Source: Prorocentrum cordatum
Taxonomy: Eukaryota > Sar > Dinophyceae > Prorocentrales > Prorocentraceae
NCBI GenBank assembly: GCA_963575745.1
Contig: CAUYUJ010013958.1
Span: forward strand, 292,906 to 356,905
Length of the DNA: 64,000 nucleotides
Direction of reading: 5' to 3'
This document shows, piece after piece, positions 44,888 to 53,220 of the stretch; within the stretch, counting starts at the first letter, position 1; the number at the start of each line of letters is the position of its first letter. Below the pieces are notes generated by a model. The model was given only the letters and a program-made list of their open reading frames with translations, searched no databases and was not told the origin of the DNA. The translations under genes were made by a program, and so were the position numbers.

Positions 44888-44908
44888 CTTGAGCCAAAAT
44901 GGCTACGG
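44888..44908 (-). other. Dinoflagellate spliced-leader sequence, perfect match
   Basis: Read on the minus strand, these 21 bases run CCGTAGCC...TGGCTCAAG and match positions 2-22 of the 22-nt dinoflagellate SL without mismatch. Position 1 of the SL is variable (A, G or T); the base in that place here (44909) belongs to the 16-bp direct repeat and reads C. This is therefore an SL copied from RNA, not an SL RNA gene: no donor GT and intron part follows it, and it continues straight into the LINE leader. Confidence 0.95.
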
Positions 44909-44924
44909 GGGCCGGGCGGTGTCC
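44909..44924. repeat. 16-bp direct repeat at right edge of LINE (target-site duplication)
   Basis: Identical to 38702-38717 and abutting the SL exactly. It continues into GGGTGTCCCGGGTGTC. Confidence 0.8.
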
Positions 44925-45060
44925 CGGGTGTCCCGGGTGTCAGTAGGAGCGAAAGTCCGTTTCCCGTCCGCCGGTGGCTGGGAGGTGTCCCAGTTGGGCC
45001 AGGCGGTGTCCCGGGTGTCCCGGGTGTCCCAGCCGGGCCGGCTGGAGGTCAGTCAGGATT
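44925..45060. repeat. ~86-bp repeat that was the LINE target
   Basis: AGGAGCGAAAGTCCGTTTCC at 44944 repeats 38651-38670, followed in both places by CGTCCGC(C/T)GGTGGC(T/C)GGGAGG and the GGTGTCC words. The LINE thus inserted into a locus already carrying tandem copies of this unit. GTCCCGGGT is also repeated in short tandem at 44921-44940 and 45009-45029. Confidence 0.8.
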
Positions 45061-45119
45061 TGGCATTTGATCTCGATCCCCCCCAAACCTCCTTATCGCC
45101 CGCAGGGCGGTCGTATTGG

Positions 45120-45900
45120 TATTTCAACATGTTCGCTTCGTGGGCCATCTTGGAGGTCATCCAAGAGCGCTCCGAAAAGAGGTCTCAAAACAGCTCTTGG
45201 CGCATACACGTGTTCGAGGATGTCGCAGGCGAAACGGCAATGTTTGAGGGGCGCGCGTCCGAATCGGTGAAGCGCTAATTAGGGCCACCCTTTTGGAAGA
45301 CGGAACATCGCCAAGACCTTCAAAACGGCCCCAACACCGCCCAGGACGGCTTCAAGACGCCCCAAGAGACCCCCCAAGACGGCCACAGGTTGCCCCTAAG
45401 ACGGCTGCAGACGTTCCCAGGAGGCGCCCAGGAGCGCTCCAAGATGCCTCCGAGAACGGCCTTTTCTCAGAAACTCTTTCCCGGACTCCCCCCGGGACCT
45501 TCCCGGACCCTTGTCAAATAGTTTGCAGGCTACGGAAACGTCAATTCGTCGAACGGTCAGTGCGTAAAGAAAAACAAACATTAGACTAAAGTGGGAAGTG
45601 TTACGGCGTGGGGGTAGGGGGAAGGGTAGACCCCTCCCCGAAGGAGAAGAAGGGCGTTGGACGAGGAAACACCCTAAACCACTCACGCCCTGAAGGGCTG
45701 GTGGGACTTGAGGAGCTCTCATGTGGACTAGACAGGCCGTCTTGAGGCTGCCTTGGGCTGCTGTGGGCCAGTCTCGAGGGTCCCTTGGGGCCGTCTTGGG
45801 ACGCTCGCGCTGCCGTCCGGGAATCTCCTGGTGCGCTCTTGGCTCGTCTGGGGGCCGCCCTGGCAGCCTCGGGAAAGAGGGCCAGTGCACGCTGGCAAAC
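45120..45900. repeat. 11-bp TCTTGGGGCC-type minisatellite, loci 2 and 3
   Basis: At 45295-45460 the repeat runs in inverse orientation (CCAAGACGGC, CCCCAAGAGACC). At 45740-45860 it runs forward (TCTTGAGGCT, CTTGGGGCC). Locus 2 is preceded by GAGGATGTCGCAGGCGAAAC at 45217-45236, shared with the flank of locus 1 at 37912. Between the loci, 45470-45740 has no gene-like frame. Glu/Pro/Arg-rich frames such as 45396-45926 are artefacts. Confidence 0.7.
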
Positions 45901-46913
45901 GCGTCGAGAGGGGGAGGGGCCCTCAAAAAGATGCACAGAGGCCCTGCCAGACAGCAGTTGACATTCCACCACGCCTCAACGTGCCAGGGGGCACGGTGGT
46001 GGTAACCAGCCTCGAGCTCATCCCTACCCCCCAGACTGGCAAGCCTGATGCGCCCTCAGAAACTGAGGGAACCCTTCGCATCGAGGGAAGGCGATGCCCA
46101 TAATAGGGACAGGGATTTGTTTCAGGCTGTTGAGGTGGAGCGTCGTCTTTCTGATCCCTCTTCTCCCCCCCCCGTGCTTCCGCGTGTGCTCCTCCTCTTC
46201 TCCATGGGCGGCGCTGCTACAGGCGCTCCTCCTCCTCCTCCTCCTCCTCCTCCTCCTCCTCTTGACTGGGCTGGGACTGGGATCGATCTTCAGCGTGGCC
46301 TTGCACTGTTCGGGTTCGGCTCTCGGGCTGAAGCTTCTTCTCCTGGGGCTTGGGCGCGGGAGCGCCGTCGGCAGCTCGCGCCGCCCCCCGATGACCTGGA
46401 CCCCCAACTCCACTGGGGTTTAGTCGGCGTGCATGTGAATGTGTTGGCACCTTTCCAGCCGTTGCCGAGTTCCTCCTTCTCCTCCTCTTCCTCTCCAGGG
46501 CCTTGGCATCGCTCGGACGTGTGCATTTTTCCCTCGGCGAGGCCCATCGAGGAGCATCCTTGACCATTTGGCGAAGCAAACACGCACGAAACCGAAAAAA
46601 AACACGGAATGGACGTCCGAGCGATGGCGAGGGGCACGCGCGTGTCCGAGCCGGCGGTCGCTGGCAGCGCTGCTCTGGCAGTTGCCGCGGCCACCTTTTA
46701 GAGGATCAAGAGGTCATGATTCTGCCACGTTCCAAAAGTCATAGGATTTCCCGGACCTCCTCTCCCAGGAGTCTCAAGATGTGCCCGATTGTTCCGCACG
46801 GGCTCCAGGAGCGAGGGCCGCTAGATGCTCTTTGGAATTCCTGGATCGCATCTTGGGCCAATCGCGTCATGACGTTATCATTCTGACTCTGGCTCAGGCG
46901 ATCCAGCTTCGAG
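45900..46913. other. Upstream region of the carrier-like gene with (TCC)n
   Basis: A (TCC)n run lies at 46219-46262. Frames on both strands (46048-46563, 46290-46694) are Ser/Pro/Arg-rich and partly simple-sequence. No promoter element of known dinoflagellate type can be defended. An SL acceptor AG must lie before 46914, but several are possible. Confidence 0.4.
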
Positions 46914-46949
46914 TTGGCACTTCTGCGTTTTGCCACGCCCGGCCACAAG

Positions 46950-49557
46950 ATGGCGCCCCGCACGCGCCAGCCTCGCAGCAGCCTCTTTACCTACGTTGTG
47001 CTCGGCGCGCTCGCCGCACAGCTGCTGGTTGACCTGGAGGTGTCCGACTTTGTCGACGGAGAGACCCACGCGGCGTTTGCGGCCCCTCGCACCGCCACCT
47101 CCGCCAGGACCTCAGAGGAGGAAGAGGTACCGATGCCGCTACCCGTGCCTTGTGTTCGCCCCTTGGGGCCTTCTGGCAGCCCTCGTCGCCACGGCTGGGT
47201 TCGCAACGAAACTCTTGTCAGAAGAACGCACCCCGTGACCCGTGACAGGTTCAAGGAGTACGGTCAGGAATTTTAGGATGGCTTGTCGCTCCGCCTGCTC
47301 TGGCCCACCACGCTTCGGCGCGACACGCGATCCAACTCCCAGCCCCAGGGCGTCAACGTCCCGAGCCTTTCCGAGCCTCCCGCCCCGTTGGGCGGGGCGA
47401 CAAGTTGTCCGCTCGCATGGCACAGCATGTCGCCGGGGCCGCCGCGGCGACATGCTATGCAAAAGTTCGCGACCGTAGCGGTCCCGGTACCCTCCAGTCT
47501 CCCGAGGACTGCCGTGGATGCCCTTGCGGCGAAGACGCTCACGCGCAGCATCGAGGGTCCGCAGAGCGGCCGCCAGCGCCCCGGGGGCCGCACTACGGCC
47601 CACGCGGCTGCGCCGGTGACGAGCATCACGCAGAAGGCGTCGGCATGAAGGAAAGGCAGGGTCCATTTCGATTCGATCAAGCCGATTTGATATCGATCCT
47701 GGCAGGTTGGATGCTTCGATTCCGATGTTCCGACGATCCGATACGGCCAGATGTTTGCATGGCGTCGTTGTGCATCTTGGCGCAGCCGATCCCGATCGAT
47801 TTCGATTCCGTGCCGATGCAGGCCGATGCGATGCACCTTTCGAGTCGATCCAATTTACCGAGTCGATGCTGGCTGGTCTCAAAAGGGTCCCAGGCCGCCC
47901 AAACGGGATCGAAGTAGATGGGGTCGGTGGATCGACATGTAACCCGATGTTCTCCACGCCGTCGTCGCCGATGTGTCGCCGACGTCGCCGATGCATGTGC
48001 GATGCATTGGCGATGCGGCGCGATCCTCCGACCCATCTGCTCGGGCCCCATCTGGGAGGCCTGAAGAGGTCCTGACGGAAATGGGTGAAAACGGTTCAGG
48101 GCGAAAAGTTGGTCCCGAGAAAAGTTCCAGGGTCCAGGACACGTTTCCTTCAGGGCCCTCTTACTTCGTGCCAGAGGTGATCAACGCCATGGGCGCGGGC
48201 GCAGTCGCCTCCGTCATCCAAGCAGCGCTCTCGGCGGTGGGCGAGCCTATCGTGAACCGCGTGCTCGTGAAGCGCATGAAGATCATGGAGGCGATCAACG
48301 ACGTGAGTGCTGCACAGATGCTCAACTTCTTCAAGACGACGCTGGCCACGAATTTCCTCAAGTTCCCGTTCTTCGAGGCCATCAATGCCTTCTGCGCTGC
48401 ATTCCCCATCAGCCCGACCTACCGTGGCATCTTCACGGGCTTCGTCTTCACCACGGCTACCCTCCCGGTCACGAACTACAGGTACCGTAAGTCGATGGAT
48501 TTGGAAGTAAATTGGGCTAACATCTATGAGGCCTACCCGCCCACGGTCATCCGCGACATCGTGTATGGCATCGCCCGCAACTACTGCACTATCGCCGTGC
48601 TCGGTCTCAACTCGGCGTGGTCGATCACCTCGCCTGAGGTGTTGTTCATTGTCGTGATCCTGGGCTGCATTATCTCGGCACCCTTCAATGAATGGCGCGG
48701 CTATCTCCTGCAGTCCAAGGGCCAGGAGCTCACATTCAAGGAGTTTTTCAAGCCATCGAACTTCGTGCGCTCCACCTCGCTCGGGGCGATCAAGCAAGGC
48801 GCGCGCGCGCGGAGGAGCAGCAGCAGCAGCAGCAGGAGGAAAGAGGGGGAAGAAGGAGGAAACGGGAGGGAGGAGCAGCAGTATTGGACTGGTAAGTCCG
48901 AGTCGTGCGGTCACCAGCCTTGGCTCGATTTGTCGCGCCGCCGGTTTGGGCCCACCATCAGGCCTCTGCGCGACACGCTGACCACGTCCCCGTCCCCGAG
49001 CGTCAACGCCCCGATCCTCTCCGAGCCTCCCGCCCCTCGGAGCGGGCCGACAGGCTGTATGCGCGTGCAGGGCACGGCGTGTCACCTGGGCCGCCGCCCT
49101 GACATGCTAAGCAAAGGTTCCCGACCGTAGCTTGACAGGGTACCCTTTATGTTCGTCCTGTGTGGGTCCCCTACGTCCTCTACAGTGGAGTGCCATCTGT
49201 TCGGGTAAATCTCCGCGGGGCCTTGGGTCTTCGAGGGAGGGGCACGTGCTCTTCACCCACGCTCTTGTGGTAATGCCTCGACTGCAGAAGCAGGAGGAGA
49301 TGGAGGAGGAGGAGGAGGTGGTGGAGGAGGAGGAGGTGGTGGAGGAGGAGGAGGAGGAGGAGGAGGAGGTGGGGCAGCAGGAGGAGGAGGAGAGGAGGAG
49401 GAGGAGGAGGGAGGAGGAAGAGGAGGAGGAGCAGGAGGAGGAGGAGGAGGAGGAGGAGCAGCAGCGAGGCTTGGCGCTTGCTCTGGGCTACTGGTGCGCA
49501 CCGCCGGCGACGAGGATGGTTGCTGGCCTCGTCGCCTCCATCAAGGGCGCCTTCTGA
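46950..49557 (+). CDS. Plastid-targeted, three-fold-repeated carrier-like membrane protein
   Basis: A phase-consistent model joins 46950-47126, 48138-48798 and 49469-49557 (308 residues; an ATG at 46914 would add 12). Intron 1 is GT-AG, intron 2 GC-AG. Residues 12-28 (LFTYVVLGALAAQLLVD) form a signal peptide; FAAP near residue 45 and the Arg/Thr/Ser-rich stretch after it fit the transit peptide of peridinin-plastid proteins. The body has hydrophobic segments and three related motifs, PIVNRV, PVTNYR and PFNEWR, at about residues 96, 169 and 241. Mitochondrial-carrier (SLC25) proteins carry P-x-[DE]-x-x-[RK] three times, but about 100 residues apart; here the spacing is 72-73 and the acidic residue is mostly lost. 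The last exon adds LALALGYWCAPPATRMVAGL. The substrate is unknown. An extra exon inside intron 1 (near 47507-47636) is possible. Confidence 0.6.
47284..47493 (+). repeat. Structured intron repeat, copy in intron 1
   Basis: About 210 bases similar to 48930-49146 in intron 2 of the same gene. Internal hairpins: GCCCCG/CGGGGC (47381-47397) and a perfect 11-bp pair, AGCATGTCGCC (47424) with GGCGACATGCT (47446). Shared anchors are CTTTCCGAGCCTCCCGCCCC (or CTCTCC...), GACATGCTA(T/A)GCAAA and GACCGTAGC, ending GGTACCCT. Confidence 0.75.
48930..49146 (+). repeat. Structured intron repeat, copy in intron 2
   Basis: The partner of 47284-47493, roughly three quarters identical by eye. Both hairpins are kept with changes on both sides, including one G-T wobble in the longer stem. 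Its frame is an extension of exon 2 reading and is not taken as coding. Confidence 0.75.
49284..49465. repeat. (GGA)n tract at end of intron 2
   Basis: Nearly pure purine with GGAGGA units, ending four bases before the AG acceptor at 49467-49468. A purine tract replaces the pyrimidine tract that most eukaryotic acceptors have. Confidence 0.85.
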
Positions 49558-49639
49558 GACGGCGCCTGGGGGCGGCCGCCCCGGAGCGCGCCCCACGCGC
49601 CAGCCGCTGGCCCCATCCGCTTCCACATCCTGCCCCCTC

Positions 49640-50065
49640 CTTCTTGGGATGGAAGAAGGAGGAGGAAGAGGAGGAAGAGGAGGAGGAGGAGGAGGAGGAA
49701 GAGGAGGAGGAGGAGTCAGGGAGGAGGAGGAGGAGTCAGGAGGAAGAGGAGGAGGAGGAGGAAGGAGGAGAGGAAGGAGGAGAAGGAGGAGGAGGAGAGA
49801 GGAGGAGGAGAGAGGGAGGATGAGGAGGGTGGAGACGGTGGAGGAGGGAGGAGGGAGGAGGGAGGAGGGAGGGAGGAGGAGGAGGAGGAGGGAGGAGGGA
49901 GGAGGGGGAGGAGGGAGGAGGAGGAGGGGGAGGAGGGAGGGAGGGAGGAGGGAGGAGGGAGGAGGGTGAGGAGGAGGAGGGGAGGCCATCCATCCTAAAA
50001 AGGGATGGGTGCCGGGGAGCTTGCTGGAGGAGGAGGAGGAGGGGGAGGAGGAGGAGGAGGAGGAG
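49640..50065. repeat. (GGA)n purine tract after the carrier-like gene
   Basis: Over 400 bases of GGA, GGAGGAA and GGGAGGA units, broken by about 45 bases of unique sequence at 49985-50030. All long frames here (Glu/Gly/Arg-rich or Leu/Pro/Ser-rich) are rejected. Confidence 0.9.
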
Positions 50066-50259
50066 AGGGCCGAGCTTTAGCATCGAGGTGCTCATCGGTT
50101 TCTGGCGCGTTTGGCCCTCGTGGAGGGCCTCTGCAGCCCCCTTCTTGGGACCTCTGGTGGTCAGGCCCCAGGACGGAACTAAAGCTCACACGTCTTCCCT
50201 CCTCGTCCTCGTATTTGTTCTCCTTCCCTCCCTTCCTCCTCATCCTCCTCCGCCCTGAT

Positions 50260-50350
50260 TTCCTCCTCCTCCTCCTCCTCCTCCTGTTCCTCCTCCTCCT
50301 CCTCCTCCTCCTCCTCCTCCTCCTCCTCCGCCTTCTCCCGCTCCTCCTCC
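50260..50350. repeat. (TCC)n pyrimidine tract
   Basis: Complementary in sense to the purine tract at 49640-50065 and 200 bases from it. It ends at the SL relict. A TC-rich tract before an AG is what a trans-splice acceptor region would look like, so this may be the acceptor context of the gene downstream. Confidence 0.7.
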
Positions 50351-50356
50351 TCCCTT

Positions 50357-50392
50357 CCGTAGCCATTTGGGCTCAAGCCATCTTGGTTCCAG
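50357..50392 (+). other. Tandem spliced-leader relicts
   Basis: 50357-50377 matches the dinoflagellate SL (positions 2-22) with one change (T to G at 50369), and the base before it is T, an allowed first base. 50378-50392 (CCATCTTGGTTCCAG) matches the truncated SL form CCATTTTGGCTCAAG at 12 of 15 positions. A full leader followed by an older, truncated and more diverged leader is the pattern described for genes that were trans-spliced, retroposed, and trans-spliced and retroposed again. Confidence 0.8.
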
Positions 50393-50876
50393 GTGTCCGT
50401 TTGCCCGCGGCAGAGCAAGGATACCGCTAGCCTGCGGCGGGCAAGGCTGTTCAGCTTGGTAGTTATCATGTGCATTCACTGCGGGGTTTGGGCTCCCGTA
50501 CATCTGTGCCTTCATTTCGGCGTTGGGTTGCCGAGCTCTGAGTTGTTCATCGTTCTCACTGCGACCACGAGAGTGACGCCTGTCGAATCGTCTCTAAAGC
50601 ATGGGAGGCAGGAGGGGAGGTAACAATAGTAAATAATATGGCTTGTCGAGGAGATCCCGAACTCGTTCGGGCAGTCGCTCGCGGGCAGCATCAATCCGAC
50701 AGCGACGGGGACGGCATGATGATCCTCTCCGAGACCCGTGCGTCCAGGAAGGAGCGCAACGAGAAGACGGAGATCGTGTCAGCGATGCGAGATCAGCCCG
50801 AGCAACATGACCTGACGACCGCCAGCATTGAGTCAGCTCAAGACCACCGGCTCGCCCTAGCAGGAACGCATTGAAG
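50393..50876 (+). pseudogene. Possible retroposed transcript downstream of SL relicts
   Basis: Two short frames follow the leader relicts: 50393-50623 (76 codons, hydrophobic middle) and 50638-50874 (78 codons, MACRGDPELVRAVARG..., SETRASRKERNEKTEIVSAM). The second is charged and protein-like, but I do not recognise it. If the leader marks a retroposed mRNA, one of these should be its first coding part. No poly(A) or end of the copy is visible. Low confidence that either is expressed. Confidence 0.3.
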
Positions 50877-51209
50877 CAGCTGTGCTTTCCGCTGTTGGTG
50901 ATTAGTTCGACGCAAGAATCGGCCTCATCGAGTCCACGCCCGCCGAGGTCCAGAAGTCACCGCCAGCTGATCGTCGGGCGCGGGATGGGTTTCGGTGTTC
51001 GTTTTCCGCCGGCACCTTGTACTGCGAGCTCTTCGGCTTCGAGGCGCTCGACTGAGAACAACCAAATGCCCTTCAACATTGGCCATGATTGACAATGTAT
51101 GGGGGGCACGTCTGACCGTACCAAGGTATGGGTGGGTGGTTCCCCGAGACCGATGATTGCAATCGTTCGTTTTTGTCATGCTGACACCATCAAGGCCGCC
51201 ACGCGCCAG

Positions 51210-51240
<31 letters not shown>

Positions 51241-51650
51241 TCGAGTTTCAAGAACCTCAGCCAGTCTTATTTCTTCAAGGTCGCCAACGAAGGTCTCGCC
51301 AGGTCCTTCTGTGGAGGTGACCAAGATCCAGAAATCATCGTGGACGGACCTCAAGACAGGTTGCGCGGTTCCCTTTCGAGCTCCATTCGACGCACCTCAG
51401 CATGCACGTGAGAAGCAGAAGATCTCGGGACGCATCTGGGCCAGCATCCAGACCCACTCGGCCGAGCAGCAAATGAAGCACGACGGCTGGCAGCTCGGGC
51501 GCAATGGATACCAAGGCATGCGGTTCATCAAGACTGTCGAATGTGAGGGGGTGGCGGTTCCTCGCCGACGCCGACGGGGCCAGTGCACCATCGAACCGAA
51601 TGAGGATAATTGAATCGCTTCGCTCACTCCGCCGGCCCATACAGTCTCAT
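50877..51650 (+). other. Possible gene fragments with (CAG)n
   Basis: A (CAG)n run lies at 51211-51240. The frame 51311-51613 (100 codons) has a protein-like start (KIQKSSWTDLKTGCAVPF..., GRIWASIQTHSAEQQMKH, GWQLGRNGYQGMRFIKTV) and ends GQCTIEPNEDN. The first part may be a true exon; I recognise no family. The final part, CACCATCGAACCGAATG and neighbours, recurs at 53188-53204 in another context and so belongs to a repeat. Confidence 0.3.
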
Positions 51651-51654
51651 GTCT

Positions 51655-52290
51655 GCCGTTTGCCCGAGGGCCTGGTGTCAATGCGGCGCTTTGGGGGTTC
51701 TTTTGCCAGGCGTCTCGGGAACCTCTTGGAGGCAGTGTTGAAGCCTCTTGAGGCCCCGTAAGGGCCGTTTGGGGGTCGTTGGGGCTTCTTGTTGGGCTTC
51801 TTGGGTGGTTCTTGGGGCGTCTTGGGGGACTTATTGGCGGGATGTTGGTGGCTTCTGAGGTGCTCCTAGGGGCAGAATCCCCCTTTGGGCGCCTCTTGGG
51901 CGGTCTTGGTGCTCTCTTGTGCCGTCTTGGGGTTATCTTGGGCCGTCTTGGGCCGATTTTAGCGGATTGTTGGGCTGTCTCGGGGCGATGTTGGGGGCTA
52001 TTTGCGTAGTCTGAGGCGCTGTGAAACTCGAAACGCCGTTCATGCGGGAAGTGTACATGTTCCTCTGGGAATGGGACGATTTTTGATTGTAATGGCCGTC
52101 TTGGAGGGCCTCTTGAGGCTCTCTTGGGGCTTCTTGGCGGCCTCGACGGCAATTTTGAGGTCATCTTGGGCGATTTGGAACGATTGTTCGGCGACTTGAG
52201 GCCGCTTGGATTGTTTCGGGGGCGTTCCGGTGCCGTTTTGGCGCGCTCCTGGAGCGTTCTGGGGGCATGAGCCGAACGTCGCGCTCTGGG
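51655..52290 (+). repeat. 11-bp TCTTGGGGCC-type minisatellite, locus 4
   Basis: Units TCTTGGGGCG, TCTTGGGTGG, TCTTGGGCCG and TCTTGAGGCT at 10-12-base spacing from 51718 to 52010 and from 52098 to 52270. About 80 bases of unique DNA (52015-52095) interrupt it. Opposite-strand Pro/Arg/Lys-rich frames are artefacts. Confidence 0.8.
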
Positions 52291-53220
52291 CGGCGTGCGG
52301 AAGCCATTGTGTGAGAGGGCGCGGTGGTGAGAAGAACAGCTCACCCCACCCGGCTTTCCGGGCTTTCCGGCGTAAGGAGGGCTTCTTCGCGGCACTTGTG
52401 AACGCTCCTGGACAGTGCTTTTTGGGCAGGTTCTTGACGCTTGTTGCAAGTCTGTAGGGGCCCCGTTGGGAGTCTACCGAATGGAGAGCACATTGTAGCA
52501 TCGCTTGCACTTGCTTGCGTGCTCGGGGGGGCATTTGGGGGGCCTCCTGGGGCCGCTTGGGGGACTCTTTGGGGCCTCCTGAGGGCCTCGTGGGGGCCTC
52601 TTGGGGCCTCTTAGGGGCCTCTTGGGGCCTCGTGGGGGCTTCTTAAGGCCGAGGGCTCGAAATGTTGTTTCGTGTTCCCTCTCTGGGGCCCCTTTGGGGG
52701 CGTTCTCGGGGCCCTTTTGGACCGTCTTGGAAGCTTCTTGGGCCGTCTTCGAGCCCTCTTGGGCCATCTTGGGGCCCTCTTGGGGGCCTCTTGGGCCCTC
52801 TTGGGGCGATCTTGGGGGCCTCTTGAGCCGTCTTGGGGCGTCGGGAAGCCGAAAAGGTGGAAGCTCCAAAATCTGTCAAAAACCTAAGGAAAAGCTATGA
52901 ATTGTGCCTCCTGGGGCCCTCTTGGGAGTGCTCTTGGAGGCCTCTTGGGGCGTCTGGGGGCTATCTTGGGCGTCTTGGAGCGATCTTGTGGCATGTCGGA
53001 CCCCTCGTGTACCATTTTGGGGGCCTCTTGGGGGCCTCTTGGCCTTTCTTGGGCTCTCGGGGACGTCTCGGAGCCCTGTTGGTGTGCTCATGGAGCGCTC
53101 TGGTGGAGTCGCCCGGGGATCAGCCGGGACCCGCCCGGGGTATTTTTCGCCCGGGGACCCCCAGGGGCCGCCCCGCGCGCGCGAACTGCACCATCGAACC
53201 GAATGTGGATAATTTAGCAG
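52290..53220 (+). repeat. 11-bp minisatellite, locus 5, with flanks
   Basis: 52500-52870 and 52905-53075 carry the same units as locus 4 (GGGGGCCTCTTGGGGCC and similar). 52870-52905 and 52290-52490 are unique without genes. 53105-53180 is rich in CCCGGGGA/CCGCCCGGGG words. It ends with the CACCATCGAACCGAATG repeat at 53188. Confidence 0.8.

Larger units (their letters stand above)
38718..44908 (-). mobile_element. Full-length LINE retrotransposon with 5' spliced leader
   Basis: A 6191-base element read on the minus strand. Order from its 5' end: exact 21-nt SL (44908-44888), a 5' leader of about 138 bases, ORF1 (44749-43517), ORF2 (about 43560-38780) with APE endonuclease, RT, RNase H and terminal Cys/His motifs, a 62-base 3' UTR, and a 3' end in tandem TAGAA-like sequence, with no poly(A). 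Both ends meet identical 16-bp direct repeats. Having SL at the exact 5' junction means the RNA template was a trans-spliced mRNA copied to its very end. ORF2 contains at least three frameshifts, so this copy is probably dead. Few other defects suggest a fairly recent insertion. Confidence 0.9.

Noticed and set aside
47139-47996. 285-codon minus-strand frame over intron 1 of the carrier-like gene
   Set aside because: GC-driven and antisense to a modelled intron containing a structured repeat; no recognisable domain.
49253-50095. Several Pro/Leu/Ser- or Glu/Gly/Arg-rich frames
   Set aside because: Simple (GGA)n sequence read in six phases.
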